Assembly: GCA_944321865.1 (NCBI GenBank)
Contig: CALUMZ010000099.1
Span: 1 to 64,000 of the forward strand
From: an uncultured Muribaculaceae bacterium
Lineage (GTDB): Bacteria > Bacteroidota > Bacteroidia > Bacteroidales > Muribaculaceae
Reading direction: 5' to 3'
Length of the DNA: 64,000 nt
Shown here piece after piece: positions 1 through 8,896 of this stretch. Positions within the stretch are counted from its first letter, which is position 1. The number at the start of each line of letters is the position of its first letter. The position numbers were made by a program, and so were the translations under genes. The notes under the pieces were generated by a model. It was given only the letters and a program-made list of their open reading frames with translations, was not told the origin of the DNA and did no database searches.

Positions 1-117
1 TAGAAGACGGCAAAATAGACCATATTCGTCATGTTTGTCCCTGAAAAACTGTACAACTGTGTTTTCGGACTGACCCGATTTTTGTCAGGTATTATTTTGC
101 CGATGTGAAAAATAGAA
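1..117. other. Intergenic stretch with nested inverted repeats
   Basis: No ORF is evident at this window edge. A perfect 10-base inverted repeat (CGGCAAAATA at 8-17, TATTTTGCCG at 93-102) encloses a second pair (CCTGA 40-44 with TCAGG 85-89, extended by AAAA/TTTT across one bulged base). The ~95 bases could fold into an extended two-helix structure, either an RNA or the tail of a transcript that starts outside the window. No family is recognised. Confidence 0.35.
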
Positions 118-152
118 GCAGACCTGTGAAAAAAAGACTTTCACAGGTCTGC
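118..152 (-). terminator. Intrinsic terminator downstream of tRNA-Met
   Basis: A perfect 12-base inverted repeat (GCAGACCTGTGA 118-129 and TCACAGGTCTGC 141-152) lies just beyond the 3' end of the minus-strand tRNA. On the minus strand it is followed by a T-rich stretch (TTCTATTTTT), as expected for a Rho-independent terminator. Confidence 0.75.
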
Positions 153-161
153 TTTCTGAAG

Positions 162-235
162 TAGCGGGATCGAGAATTGAACTCGAGACCTCCGGGTTAT
201 GAATCCGACGCTCTAACCAACTGAGCTATCCCGCC
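162..235 (-). tRNA. tRNA-Met (anticodon CAU)
   Basis: The minus strand gives a 74-base cloverleaf: acceptor stem GGCGGGA pairing with TCCCGCT, D-arm GCTCAGTTGGTTAGAGC, anticodon loop TTCATAA and T-loop GTTCAATTC. The anticodon is CAU, so this is an elongator methionine tRNA; a lysidine-modified tRNA-Ile(CAU) cannot be excluded by eye. CCA is not encoded. The anticodon stem closes with an A-C mismatch next to the loop. It has its own promoter at 258-289 and a terminator at 118-152. Confidence 0.92.
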
Positions 236-257
236 ATCATTGTTGCTTTTGCGAGTG

Positions 258-289
258 CAAAGATACAATGTTTGTCTCAATTGTGCAAG
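258..289 (-). promoter_or_regulatory. Bacteroidota promoter of the tRNA-Met gene
   Basis: On the minus strand a -7 box TATCTTTG (265-258) has a CTTG -33 element (289-286) 20 bases upstream, close to the Bacteroidota consensus TTTG-N19-21-TAnnTTTG. Initiation would fall about 15 bases before the mature tRNA. Confidence 0.6.
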
Positions 290-383
290 GATTGTCGGGC
301 TTTTTTATTGAAAAAAGAATGCGAATTATTTGGCGCTGTCGGTAATTATATGGTTATCATGATTATATGTGTATAGAAAAGAA

Positions 384-1445
384 TTAATGTGTTTTGATAT
401 ATTTTACAATCCATTCTCCAACTTCGCGTGTGCCGTATGTTGCACCTCCGTTAACTTGTATTTCCGGAGTACGAATGTTGGCGTCAAGAGATGCATTTAC
501 GGCATTCCGGATTATTTCCCCTTCGTCCATTAAGTTGAAATATTCAAATAGCATTGCCACCGATAAGATTTGTGCGATAGGATTGGCTATGTTTTTACCT
601 TTAGCTTGGGGCCATGAGCCATGTATAGGTTCAAATACCGGCGTTCCCGTACCTGTAGATGCCGACGGGAGCAGTCCCATCGAGCCCGAAATGCATGAAC
701 CTTCATCGGTCAGAATGTCGCCAAATGTGTTTTCAGTAACTATTACGTCAAAGAATCGCGGGTCTTGTATCATTTTCATGGCTGCATTGTCGACATACAT
801 GTAGTCGGTGTTTACTTCAGGATACAAAGGGGCCATTTCTTGTGCTATTTTACGCCACAAGCGACTTGATGCAAGAACATTTGCCTTGTCCACGACTGTC
901 AGATGCTTACGTCTTTTCAGGGCATATTCAAATGCCACTTTCAAGATGCGTTCTACTTCGTGGCGAGTGTATAAGTTGGTGTCGAATGCCTTGTTGTCGT
1001 CTTGATACTTCTCGCCGAAATACATCCCTCCGGTCAATTCTCTGATACATATAAAATCGGCTCCGTCAACAATGTCGGATTTTAGCGGAGAATTGTGTAC
1101 AAGGCACTTGAATGTCTGAACCGGACGAATATTGGCAAACAATCCCAGTTTTTTGCGCATTGCAAGCAACCCTTGTTCGGGACGAACTTTTGCAGTAGGG
1201 TCGTTGTCGAATTTTGGATCACCTACAGCCGAAAATAATACTGCGTCGGCCTCGCGGCATATTTCAAAAGTCTCTTGCGGAAACGGGTCTCCGACTTTTT
1301 CAATGGCATCGGCACCGCAAACGGCTTCTTTAAATGTTACCGAGTGGTTGAATTTTTTACATACGGCTTTCATGACTGCCACGCCCTGTACTGATATTTC
1401 GGGGCCTATGCCGTCGCCGGCAAGAACTGCGATATTAAGTTTCAT
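384..1445 (-). CDS. leuB: 3-isopropylmalate dehydrogenase
   Basis: Third step of leucine biosynthesis: NAD-dependent oxidative decarboxylation of 3-isopropylmalate to 2-oxoisocaproate in the cytoplasm. The 353-residue product has the family's normal length. It begins with the nucleotide-fold motif GDGIGPEI (residues 11-18) and carries the isocitrate/isopropylmalate dehydrogenase signature [10 protein letters not shown] in the C-terminal half. It is the last gene of the minus-strand leu operon, 16 bases after the citramalate synthase-like gene. No clear intrinsic terminator follows it. The related citramalate pathway uses the same enzyme, so it may also serve isoleucine synthesis. The call is firm. 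Confidence 0.96.
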   Translation of the reverse strand: MKLNIAVLAGDGIGPEISVQGVAVMKAVCKKFNHSVTFKEAVCGADAIEKVGDPFPQETFEICREADAVLFSAVGDPKFDNDPTAKVRPEQGLLAMRKKLGLFANIRPVQTFKCLVHNSPLKSDIVDGADFICIRELTGGMYFGEKYQDDNKAFDTNLYTRHEVERILKVAFEYALKRRKHLTVVDKANVLASSRLWRKIAQEMAPLYPEVNTDYMYVDNAAMKMIQDPRFFDVIVTENTFGDILTDEGSCISGSMGLLPSASTGTGTPVFEPIHGSWPQAKGKNIANPIAQILSVAMLFEYFNLMDEGEIIRNAVNASLDANIRTPEIQVNGGATYGTREVGEWIVKYIKTH

Positions 1446-1461
1446 ATTACCTGTGATATAT

Positions 1462-2979
1462 TTACATGTTTTCTACTATGTTTAACATTTTCAAAGTTGC
1501 TTGTATTGCAGCTTCGATTTGGTCGGCATCAAGTCCACGGGTTTTTATTATGTGCCCATTGTGTTCCCAAGTGATGTTGGTTTGTACGAGCGCATCGGTT
1601 TGCCCTCCGGGAGGAATGCTGACTGTGTAATTTGTCAGGGTGGGGAAACGCCGGTTTAGATTCTTGGCGTATATTTTTTTTACAGCTTTTACGAATGCAT
1701 CATATTGTCCGTCTCCGACTGCGCTTTGTTGAAATTCCACACCATCGACTTCAAGTTTTATTGTTGCAGTAGGGCGCAACCCTTGTGAAAGATTTAATGC
1801 GTAGTTGATTATGCGAACCTTGTTGGCCGGTATGTTGTGTTTTAACACATCGGATACGATATATGGAAGGTCGTCGGGAGTGACGATTTCTTTTTTATCT
1901 CCAAGTTCGATTACGCGCTGAGTAACCTTTTTTATGTCTTCATCGGTTAGTTCTATGCCAAGCGATTCAAGATTTTTGCGAATATTGGCTTTGCCTGACA
2001 TTTTTCCAAGGGCGTATTGGCGTTCCCTGCCGAAGCGTTCGGGTAACAAGTCATTATAGTATAGATTATTTTTGTTGTCACCATCGGCATGAACACCGGC
2101 GCACTGAGTGAAGACAAATTCACCAACTATCGGTTGATTGGGAGGAACTACTATCCCGGAGAATGACTCTACGATGTGGCTGACTTTGTTGATTTTGGTT
2201 TCATTTACATCGGTGCTTTTGTGCAGCATGTCGTGGATGACGGCGACTACACTTGCAAGTGGCGCATTTCCGGCGCGTTCTCCAAGGCCGTTCACGGTGC
2301 AGTGTATGCCTTTTACGCCTACAAGCCCGGCGGCAAAAGAGTTGGCTGTGGCAAGGTCATAATCATTGTGTGCGTGGAAATCGAAATGTGTGCCGGGATA
2401 CCTGTTAACCATGCGTTTGCAATATTCATACACTTCGTTTGGATTCATGATTCCAAGTGTGTCGGGCAGCATGAAACGTTTTATGGGCAATGTTATAAGT
2501 TTGTCCATTAAATCATATACATATTGTGGAGATTTGGTTATTCCGTTGGACCAATCTTCAAGATATATATTTACATCCAAGCCATCGTTTACCGCCTGCA
2601 ATACGTTTGAGCGTATGTCGGTATAATGCTCGTCGATGTTTTTGCCCAATTGTGACACACAATGCTTGAGTGAGCCTTTTGCAAGAAAGTTTATAACTTT
2701 CCCTCCAACGCTTTTTACCCAATTTATTGATAACCCATTGTCGATAAATCCAAGTATTTCAATTTTATTGATATTGCCTGAAGAGCGAGCCCAATTACAT
2801 ACCGAGCGCACCGATTCAAATTCGCCTGAAGAGACTCGTGCCGATGCAATCTCAATGCGAGGTACATTGAGTTCGCATAAGACAAGCCGAGTGATGTTTA
2901 ATTTCTCGGAAGTGGAGAATGACACTCCCGAGGTTTGCTCACCTTCCCGCAAAGTTGTATCTAATAATTCTATTTGCAT
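1462..2979 (-). CDS. cimA: Citramalate synthase-like / second 2-isopropylmalate synthase family enzyme
   Basis: A 505-residue acyl-CoA-condensing enzyme of the LeuA/CimA/homocitrate synthase family. The HMGL-type TIM barrel starts with DTTLREGEQ (residues 7-15), includes the metal-binding HAHND motif, and is followed by a LeuA-type allosteric dimerisation domain from about residue 370. It is clearly diverged from the classical LeuA encoded at 5051-6550 in the same operon, so a different oxo-acid substrate is likely. Pyruvate (citramalate synthase, a threonine-independent route to isoleucine) is the best guess, because LeuC, LeuD and LeuB can process citramalate. The family is seen; the substrate is inferred. 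A second 2-isopropylmalate synthase is the alternative. Confidence 0.7.
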   Translation of the reverse strand: MQIELLDTTLREGEQTSGVSFSTSEKLNITRLVLCELNVPRIEIASARVSSGEFESVRSVCNWARSSGNINKIEILGFIDNGLSINWVKSVGGKVINFLAKGSLKHCVSQLGKNIDEHYTDIRSNVLQAVNDGLDVNIYLEDWSNGITKSPQYVYDLMDKLITLPIKRFMLPDTLGIMNPNEVYEYCKRMVNRYPGTHFDFHAHNDYDLATANSFAAGLVGVKGIHCTVNGLGERAGNAPLASVVAVIHDMLHKSTDVNETKINKVSHIVESFSGIVVPPNQPIVGEFVFTQCAGVHADGDNKNNLYYNDLLPERFGRERQYALGKMSGKANIRKNLESLGIELTDEDIKKVTQRVIELGDKKEIVTPDDLPYIVSDVLKHNIPANKVRIINYALNLSQGLRPTATIKLEVDGVEFQQSAVGDGQYDAFVKAVKKIYAKNLNRRFPTLTNYTVSIPPGGQTDALVQTNITWEHNGHIIKTRGLDADQIEAAIQATLKMLNIVENM

Positions 2980-2997
2980 AATATGTAACGATATAGA

Positions 2998-3597
2998 TTA
3001 ATATGGCATGCGATTGGTAGTTTCCCACGACTCAATGTCATTGAGGTTGTTGAGAAGAAAATCTATATCGTCAAATCCATTTAGCAGACAATCTTTTTTA
3101 TATGGGCTGATGTCGAAGTGCTCGGTTTCTTTTGTTGCATTGTTGGTGACTGTTTGTTCCACTAAATTCACCGTTACAGTCGTGTTATGGTCATTTTCGA
3201 TAGAAGAAAAGAGGCTCGTGAGAAATTCTTCGGAAACAACAACCGGGAGCAAACAATTATTGAGCGCATTGTTCTTGAATATATCGGCGAAGAAACTCGA
3301 TATTACCACTTTGAATCCATATCCGGCAACAGCCCATGCTGCATGCTCACGGCTTGATCCCGAACCGAAGTTCTTGCCGGCGACGAGTATCTTACCGCTG
3401 TATGTCGGGTCGTTCAATACGAAAGAATCGATTTTATTTCCGTCTTTGTCGAATCGCCAGTCGCGAAATAAATTGTCGCCAAATCCCTTGCGAGATGTGG
3501 CCTTAAGGAATCGAGCCGGAATGATTTGGTCGGTATCGATATTTTCACGAGGAATGGGAATACATGTAGATGTAAGTGTCTGGAATTTATCTTTCAT
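2998..3597 (-). CDS. leuD: 3-isopropylmalate dehydratase small subunit
   Basis: Small subunit of isopropylmalate isomerase, which pairs with LeuC to convert 2-isopropylmalate to 3-isopropylmalate. At 199 residues it matches the usual length of about 200. The aconitase swivel-domain motif is present around residues 75-90 ([13 protein letters not shown]). It lies 33 bases downstream of leuC and 18 bases upstream of the citramalate synthase-like gene in the leu operon. In organisms that make citramalate, the same isomerase acts on that substrate too. Confidence 0.96.
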   Translation of the reverse strand: MKDKFQTLTSTCIPIPRENIDTDQIIPARFLKATSRKGFGDNLFRDWRFDKDGNKIDSFVLNDPTYSGKILVAGKNFGSGSSREHAAWAVAGYGFKVVISSFFADIFKNNALNNCLLPVVVSEEFLTSLFSSIENDHNTTVTVNLVEQTVTNNATKETEHFDISPYKKDCLLNGFDDIDFLLNNLNDIESWETTNRMPY

Positions 3598-3630
3598 TGT
3601 TGAAATTCTGTTATGATAGTGAGTTATGTG

Positions 3631-5025
3631 TTAGATGAGCGATGCAGGATTGGTTATTTTGCCTGTTACAGCAGCTGCGGCAGCAACGAGTGGACCGGCA
3701 AGTATGGTTCTTGCGCCGGGTCCTTGACGGCCTTCAAAATTCCTGTTTGATGTGGAAACGGCATATTTCCCGGTGGGAATCTTGTCGTCGTTCATGGCAA
3801 GACATGCCGAGCAGCCCGGTTGCCGAATCTCAAATCCGGCTTCTTCGAGAATTTTGTCGATGCCTTCGCTCTTTATCTGATTAACCACTTTCCAAGACCC
3901 CGGAACCAACCATGCGGTGACACCGGGTGATTTCTTTTTCCCTTTGACTAATGATGCAAAGGCGCGGAAATCTTCAATGCGTCCATTGGTGCAACTGCCG
4001 AGGAATACATAATCGATGGGGTGGCCTTCGATTTTTTGCCCCGGAGTAAATCCCATGTATTCGAGAGACTTCATAAAAGAGTTTCTTCCCGACGCATCTA
4101 TTTGTTCCAAGGTGGGTATGACTTCGTCTACTTCAATTCCCATACCGGGATTGGTGCCGTAAGTGATGCGCGGATTAATGTCGGCTGCATCGAATGAAAC
4201 CTCTTTGTCAAAAATGGCATCATCGCCGCTTTTTAATGTCTGCCAATAGGCTACGGCTTCGTCCCATTTGTCACCTTGCGGGGCATATTCGCGGCCTTTG
4301 AGGTAATTGAACGTTACTTCGTCGGGGGCAATCATACCGCCGCGTGCCCCCATTTCGATGCTTAGGTTGCACACAGTCATGCGTTCTTCCATCGACAGAT
4401 TGCGTATGGCTTCGCCGGCATATTCCACAAAGTAGCCGGTTGCACCGCCTGTTGTCATTTTGTTGATAATGTATAGTGCAATATCCTTGGCCGTGACAAA
4501 AGGTTTTAAGGAACCATTAATTGTTATTCGCATGGATTTTGGCTTGGGTTGCAATATACATTGTGATGCAAGAACCATTTCAACTTCACTTGTTCCTATG
4601 CCAAATGCTACAGCTCCAAATGCACCGTGGGTAGATGTGTGGCTATCGCCGCAAACGATGGTGTATCCGGGCAGAGTGAGCCCGTTTTCGGGTCCGATGA
4701 CATGGATAATACCGTTTTTGGGGTCACCAAGGTTGAAAATAGTGAGGTTAAAATCACCTGCATTCTTTGTCAGTGCATCTACTTGGTTTCTTGACACCGG
4801 GTCGGAGATTGGTTTGTCTTGATGCAGGGTGGGAATATTATGATCGGGAGAGCAAAATGTCTTTTCGGGGCGGAAAACCTTTATGCCGCGTTCACGCATG
4901 TCGTTGAAGGCCTGCGGACTTGTAACTTCGTGGCAATAGTGCCTGTCGATGTATAACAAAGATGTTCCGCCGGGTACGGTTTTTACGGTATGTGAATCCC
5001 ATATTTTGTCAAACAATGTGTTCAT
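3631..5025 (-). CDS. leuC: 3-isopropylmalate dehydratase large subunit
   Basis: Large, [4Fe-4S]-containing subunit of isopropylmalate isomerase (aconitase superfamily). The 464-residue length fits the bacterial LeuC family. Cluster ligands are visible as the Cys of GSCTNGR (near residue 345) and the two Cys of GCSACLAM (near 405-410). [12 protein letters not shown] around residue 130 is another family signature. It follows leuA by 25 bases and precedes leuD. Confidence 0.96.
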   Translation of the reverse strand: MNTLFDKIWDSHTVKTVPGGTSLLYIDRHYCHEVTSPQAFNDMRERGIKVFRPEKTFCSPDHNIPTLHQDKPISDPVSRNQVDALTKNAGDFNLTIFNLGDPKNGIIHVIGPENGLTLPGYTIVCGDSHTSTHGAFGAVAFGIGTSEVEMVLASQCILQPKPKSMRITINGSLKPFVTAKDIALYIINKMTTGGATGYFVEYAGEAIRNLSMEERMTVCNLSIEMGARGGMIAPDEVTFNYLKGREYAPQGDKWDEAVAYWQTLKSGDDAIFDKEVSFDAADINPRITYGTNPGMGIEVDEVIPTLEQIDASGRNSFMKSLEYMGFTPGQKIEGHPIDYVFLGSCTNGRIEDFRAFASLVKGKKKSPGVTAWLVPGSWKVVNQIKSEGIDKILEEAGFEIRQPGCSACLAMNDDKIPTGKYAVSTSNRNFEGRQGPGARTILAGPLVAAAAAVTGKITNPASLI

Positions 5026-5050
5026 TTTTTAGATGTTTATATTTTATGAA

Positions 5051-6550
5051 TTAGTGTACGAATTTGTTTATTGCATCAATAAAAGCTTCGGCTGATGCGG
5101 CAACTATGTCGGTGTTGGCCGAGAACCCATAATAATGGTTGCCTTCATATTCAACTGTGATGTGAACTTTTCCCACATCGTTGCTTCCTCGCGTTATTGC
5201 TTGGATGAGGAATTCTTCGACGACCATTCGCCGGTGTATGATTTGTTTTATTGCATTTATTGCGGCATCGACAGGCCCGTTACCCGAAGAACATGTTTCA
5301 AATCGCTCGGAGGCAATGTCGAGGCATACACTTGCAACAGATTGCAGGCCTATACCTGACGTTACTTGAAGGAATACGAGCTTGATGCGAGCGTTTTTGT
5401 TAATATGCTTGCCTACAAGCATCATTATATCATCGTCGTTGATGTCTTTTTTGCGGTCGGCTAATTTTAAGAAAGAGTCGTAGGCCTTGTCGAGATCTTC
5501 TTTTGAAAGTTCCACTCCAAGCAGGTGCAGACGGTGCTTCAGTGCGGCGCGGCCACTGCGGGCAGTCAAGACTATGGAATTCTCGTCGATGCCCACATCT
5601 TTTGGGTCGATAATTTCGTAGCTTTCCCTGTTTTTGAGCACTCCGTCTTGATGGATGCCTGATGAGTGGGCAAATGCGTTGCGCCCCACGATTGCCTTGT
5701 TGGGTTGCACGGGCATGTTCATCAGGCTTGAAACCATGCGGCTCGTTTTGTAAATGCGTGAAGTGTTTATGTTAGTGTCGATGCCTATTTCCTTGTGGCT
5801 CTTGAATATCATTGCAATTTCTTCAAGAGAAGTGTTGCCTGCGCGTTCTCCGATGCCGTTGATTGTCACTTCGGCTTGGCGTGCGCCATTTAAAATGCCA
5901 CATACAGTATTTGCCGTTGCCATCCCGAGGTCGTTGTGGCAATGGGTTGCTATTATGGCTTTGTCGATGTTGCTGACGTTGTCGACAAGATACTTGATTT
6001 TTGCCCCGAATTCTTGCGGCAGACAGTAACCTGTGGTGTCGGGAATATTTACTACTGTGGCACCGGCCTTGATTACGGCTTCAATAACGCGGGCAAGGTA
6101 TTCATTGTCGGTACGTCCGGCATCTTCGGCATAGAATTGGACATCCTCGACGAACTTCTTTGCATATTTTACGGCTGCTACTGCGCGTTCGATTATTTCT
6201 TCGCGCGTGGAATTGAATTTGTATTTTATATGGTAGTCAGAAGTTCCGATGCCTGTGTGTATGCGCCCATGTTTGGCATATTTCAGAGCTTCGGCAGCAG
6301 CATCAATATCTTTTTCCACGGCACGTGTCAGTGCGCAGATGGTGGGCCATGTAACTGCTTTGGAAATCTCTACTACAGAATTAAAGTCGCCAGGACTTGA
6401 GACCGGAAATCCGGCTTCGATGACATCAACGCCAAGTGCTTCGAGGGCTTTGGCAACTTCAACCTTTTCTACGGTATTAAGTTGGCAACCCGGGACTTGC
6501 TCCCCATCGCGTAATGTGGTGTCAAAAATGTAAAGTCTGTTGTTTTCCAT
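5051..6550 (-). CDS. leuA: 2-isopropylmalate synthase
   Basis: First committed step of leucine synthesis: condensation of acetyl-CoA with 2-oxoisovalerate. The 499-residue protein has the HMGL barrel with DTTLRDGEQ (residues 10-18), a metal-binding HCHND motif near 203, and the C-terminal LeuA allosteric domain (about 370-499) through which leucine inhibits the family. It is the first structural gene of the operon. The ATG at 6550 lies only about 10 bases after the attenuator T-tract, so its transcription depends on read-through controlled by the leader peptide at 6655-6723. Confidence 0.96.
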   Translation of the reverse strand: MENNRLYIFDTTLRDGEQVPGCQLNTVEKVEVAKALEALGVDVIEAGFPVSSPGDFNSVVEISKAVTWPTICALTRAVEKDIDAAAEALKYAKHGRIHTGIGTSDYHIKYKFNSTREEIIERAVAAVKYAKKFVEDVQFYAEDAGRTDNEYLARVIEAVIKAGATVVNIPDTTGYCLPQEFGAKIKYLVDNVSNIDKAIIATHCHNDLGMATANTVCGILNGARQAEVTINGIGERAGNTSLEEIAMIFKSHKEIGIDTNINTSRIYKTSRMVSSLMNMPVQPNKAIVGRNAFAHSSGIHQDGVLKNRESYEIIDPKDVGIDENSIVLTARSGRAALKHRLHLLGVELSKEDLDKAYDSFLKLADRKKDINDDDIMMLVGKHINKNARIKLVFLQVTSGIGLQSVASVCLDIASERFETCSSGNGPVDAAINAIKQIIHRRMVVEEFLIQAITRGSNDVGKVHITVEYEGNHYYGFSANTDIVAASAEAFIDAINKFVH

Positions 6551-6560
6551 ATCTTATAAA

Positions 6561-6597
6561 ATAAAAAAGCCTTTCTTTTGTTGGAAGAAAGGTGCTT
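6561..6597 (-). terminator. Attenuator (intrinsic terminator) of the leu operon
   Basis: On the minus strand the arms CCTTTCTT and AAGAAAGG (plus-strand positions 6585-6592 and 6570-6577) form an 8-bp stem with a 7-base loop. It is extended by AGC/GCT across a bulge and followed directly by CTTTTTTATTTT. It sits between the leader peptide and leuA, so it acts inside the operon and not at its end. Part of its 5' arm with the loop edge (TCTTCCA, 6588-6582) can pair instead with TGGAAGA (6654-6648) just after the leader stop codon, giving an antiterminator. Confidence 0.8.
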
Positions 6598-6654
6598 GGG
6601 GTTAAAATGCGAATATTTTCGTGCATCTTATACATGTACACTGATTATCTTCCA

Positions 6655-6723
6655 CTACCGTGAATGCTGATTTAGTAGTAGAATAGATAGTGAAATGTTT
6701 TCAATGCTGAGGCAATTGTTCAT
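6655..6723 (-). CDS. leuL: Leucine-rich leader peptide of the leu operon (attenuation)
   Basis: A 22-codon ORF on the minus strand runs from ATG at 6723 to TAG at 6655 and encodes MNNCLSIENISLSILLLNQHSR. Five of 22 residues are Leu and three are Ile. Leu codons 15-17 are three consecutive CUA codons, preceded by Ile codon 14. It starts about 20 bases downstream of the predicted transcription start and is followed by an intrinsic terminator before leuA. This is the architecture of a ribosome-mediated attenuator: scarce charged tRNA-Leu would stall the ribosome at the CUA run and free the TGGAAGA element for antitermination. The ORF and structures are visible; the regulation is inferred. Confidence 0.8.
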   Translation of the reverse strand: MNNCLSIENISLSILLLNQHSR

Positions 6724-6749
6724 TTTATTGTTTTTTGTTTAATATGGTG

Positions 6750-6780
6750 CAAAGTTAAACTAAAAAAGATATAATACAAA
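6750..6780 (-). promoter_or_regulatory. Promoter of the leu operon leader
   Basis: Perfect match to the Bacteroidota promoter consensus on the minus strand: TTTG (6780-6777), a 19-base spacer and TAACTTTG (6757-6750). Transcription should begin near 6743, about 20 bases before the leader-peptide ATG. Confidence 0.8.
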
Positions 6781-6875
6781 TGAATTGCAATAAAAAGTGG
6801 GGATTATGTGAGTTTTTTATACGTGCGGTGCGGAGTTGTGTACTTTGGGGTGCGCTGTTTTAGTATTGAATTGCC

Positions 6876-7427
6876 CTAAAAATTGATTCCAATTCGCACC
6901 GACATGCCGCTGAAGTTGTTTATGTCGTTGTAGATGCCTCCTGCATAGAAGCTGTCCATGTTCATAAACGTGTATGCCAATATGATGTGGGACTTGAATT
7001 CTTGGGTTGAGTACAGGTTGAAACCTACTCCGACTGCCCCGAAGAAAGAGTCTTGTGTCACATCGTCGGTTAAAGTGTTGAATGCGTAGCCGGCTCTCAG
7101 GTCGAGAAAGCATAGGGAAGGAGTGTTTGAAAAATTTGTGCGCAAGATTGCGTATACGGGTATGCTTGTATAGCTGTTGCCGATTGCGCTTTTTATGCCT
7201 GCACCCAAGCCGACGGTCCGGATAAACTTATTTTTGTAGCCGAAGAAAGCATCAATGTCGATGGTTGACATGTCGTTACCGCTTATGTCGATAGTGCTGC
7301 CAATGTCGGCTCCCCAAGTGAAGTGGTTGATTTTGCTTGAGGCTTGGGCTTCGTCGCTTTTGCCGGCTGCCATTATATGCAGGGACATCAGTAATGTGAT
7401 GGCAATGGTTATTATATAATGTTTCAT
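6876..7427 (-). CDS. Small outer-membrane beta-barrel protein, unknown role
   Basis: A 183-residue product with a typical signal peptide (hydrophobic residues 5-20, cleavage likely after LHIMAA). The mature part is made of alternating polar/hydrophobic strands and ends in GINF, the aromatic C-terminal residue usual for outer-membrane barrels. An 8-stranded barrel would fit the length. No enzymatic motif or named family is recognised. It is transcribed alone on the minus strand between the leu operon and rpoD. It could be a small OmpW/OmpX-like porin or a structural barrel. The localisation is inferred from sequence character only. Confidence 0.7.
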   Translation of the reverse strand: MKHYIITIAITLLMSLHIMAAGKSDEAQASSKINHFTWGADIGSTIDISGNDMSTIDIDAFFGYKNKFIRTVGLGAGIKSAIGNSYTSIPVYAILRTNFSNTPSLCFLDLRAGYAFNTLTDDVTQDSFFGAVGVGFNLYSTQEFKSHIILAYTFMNMDSFYAGGIYNDINNFSGMSVRIGINF

Positions 7428-7442
7428 ATAGTGAATTTTTTG

Positions 7443-7471
7443 CTAAGGTAGTAAAAAATGGCAATAACAAA
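7443..7471 (-). promoter_or_regulatory. Possible promoter of the barrel-protein gene
   Basis: The minus strand shows TACCTTAG (7450-7443), one mismatch from TAnnTTTG, with TTTG (7471-7468) 17 bases upstream. The spacing is shorter than usual, so this is a weak call. Confidence 0.35.
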
Positions 7472-7570
7472 AAAGTCTTTCATTATATATTCCGGCATTT
7501 TGCCTGCGGCTCTTTATTTTAACCACTAAGGATGGTGTCGTAGGAAACATATTCCCTCAATACTTCGGTA

Positions 7571-7604
7571 AAGAAAAAGGCTTCCTGCCGTGTGGCGGGA
7601 AGCC
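7571..7604 (-). terminator. Intrinsic terminator of rpoD
   Basis: GGCTTCCTGCC (7579-7589) and GGCGGGAAGCC (7594-7604) form an 11-bp stem with one wobble pair and a 4-base loop. On the minus strand it is followed by TTTTTC. It ends about 30 bases beyond the rpoD stop codon. Confidence 0.85.
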
Positions 7605-7635
7605 TATGCTGTCGGTTTTGTTCCTTACGTTGGGG

Positions 7636-8496
7636 TTAGTCGCCGAGATATGATTTCAGGAGACGGCTTTTCTGTCCTTTCAGGCGGCGTATTGCCTTCT
7701 CTTTGATTTGGCGCACACGTTCACGTGTAAGGTCGAACTTTGCACCGATTTCTTCCAACGTCATTTCTTGGCAACCTATACCAAAGAACATTTTAAGAAT
7801 ATCGCGTTCTCGTTCATGCAATTGGTTGAGTGCTCTTTCAACCTCCTTAGAGAGCGACTCTTGGTTAAGGGTCGAGTCGGCCATCGGGGAGTCGTCGTTA
7901 GGCAGAACGTCGAGCAGGCTGTTGTCTTCACCTTCAACAAAAGGAGCGTCTACCGAAATGTGCCTGCCTGAAACTTTCAGAGTGTCAGAGATTTTGTCGA
8001 CAGGAATTTCCAGTTTGTTGGCCAATTCTTCGGCTGACGGGCGTCGTTCGTTTTCTTGCTCGAATTTTGAAAGAGCCTTGCTGATCTTGTTGAGCGATCC
8101 AACTTGGTTGAGCGGGAGGCGAACTATCCTCGACTGTTCGGCGAGGGCTTGCAGAATCGACTGTCGAATCCACCACACTGCATAGGAGATGAATTTGAAG
8201 CCACGTGTTTCGTCAAATTTTTGGGCAGCTTTAATCAAGCCGAGATTACCTTCATTGATCAAGTCGGGCAGACTTAATCCTTGGTTCTGATACTGTTTAG
8301 CCACAGAAACGACGAAACGCAGGTTGGCCCGTGTTAACTTTTCCAAAGCGGCATGGTCACCTTTTTTAATGGCTTGAGCAAGTTCTACTTCTTCTTCGAC
8401 GGTAATGAGGTCTTCGCGTCCGATTTCTTGCAGATACTTGTCGAGCGATGCGCTCTCACGGTTGGTAATTGATTTGGTAATCTTTAATTGTCTCAT
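7636..8496 (-). CDS. rpoD: Primary RNA polymerase sigma factor, Bacteroidota type
   Basis: Housekeeping sigma-70 factor of 286 residues, the compact form typical of Bacteroidota, lacking region 1.1. Region 1.2 lies near residues 17-45. Region 2 contains [17 protein letters not shown] and the -10-melting segment [14 protein letters not shown] (around 105-120). Region 3 follows, and the region 4 helix-turn-helix is [19 protein letters not shown] near the C terminus. Members of this group read the TTTG / TAnnTTTG promoters found throughout this window. It is a single-gene unit with a -7 element at 8522-8529 and its own terminator. Confidence 0.96.
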   Translation of the reverse strand: MRQLKITKSITNRESASLDKYLQEIGREDLITVEEEVELAQAIKKGDHAALEKLTRANLRFVVSVAKQYQNQGLSLPDLINEGNLGLIKAAQKFDETRGFKFISYAVWWIRQSILQALAEQSRIVRLPLNQVGSLNKISKALSKFEQENERRPSAEELANKLEIPVDKISDTLKVSGRHISVDAPFVEGEDNSLLDVLPNDDSPMADSTLNQESLSKEVERALNQLHERERDILKMFFGIGCQEMTLEEIGAKFDLTRERVRQIKEKAIRRLKGQKSRLLKSYLGD

Positions 8497-8521
8497 TTAT
8501 GCTCAAAATGATTTTAGTGTG

Positions 8522-8529
8522 CAAAGTTA
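8522..8529 (-). promoter_or_regulatory. -7 element upstream of rpoD
   Basis: TAACTTTG on the minus strand, about 26 bases before the rpoD ATG, is identical to the -7 box of the leu operon. No convincing TTTG element is found 18-21 bases upstream, where the sequence is very A/T-rich. Confidence 0.5.
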
Positions 8530-8835
8530 AATATATTTTATGAAAAATATATTTGCGTATATCGTAAAAAAATATAAATCGAGGGGCGTGGTTGAATAAA
8601 TATTCCACTTATTCACGATATATAAGTTATAACAAACGAATTGGAAAAATGTTGTGACGAAATGGCCTGTTTTTATGATATTTTGGTTTTTTAACCCAAA
8701 TCGGTCATTAGATTTTATGCCGATTTTTAGGATTATGCCTTGAAAAGATGCCGGCAGAAACTAAAAAGAGACATAAAAAGCATTTTCAAAACTAATATTT
8801 GCGGTCTAATGACTGTTTTTGGTTTAGTTGTTGCG
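8530..8835. other. Intergenic region between rpoD and degP with dispersed-repeat-like hairpin
   Basis: About 300 bases with no supported gene. It contains AACCCAAATCGG at 8693-8704, folding with CCGATTT at 8720-8726, and a long-range 9-base inverted repeat (GTCATTAGA 8704-8712 with TCTAATGAC 8805-8813). The block AACCCAAATCG recurs at 21310-21320, also as a hairpin start, directly after batE. A 65-codon plus-strand ORF (8740-8937) runs through the degP terminator and into degP antisense, so it is not called. Confidence 0.4.
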
Positions 8836-8870
8836 AAAAAGTGCAGCCGCTTAAAAAAAGGGGCTGCACT
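8836..8870 (-). terminator. Intrinsic terminator of the HtrA protease gene
   Basis: AGTGCAGCC (8840-8848) and GGCTGCACT (8862-8870) form a perfect 9-bp stem. On the minus strand it is followed by TTTTCG. It begins 26 bases after the protease stop codon. Confidence 0.8.
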
Positions 8871-8896
8871 TCATGTAAAGGATATGAATTTATGTC

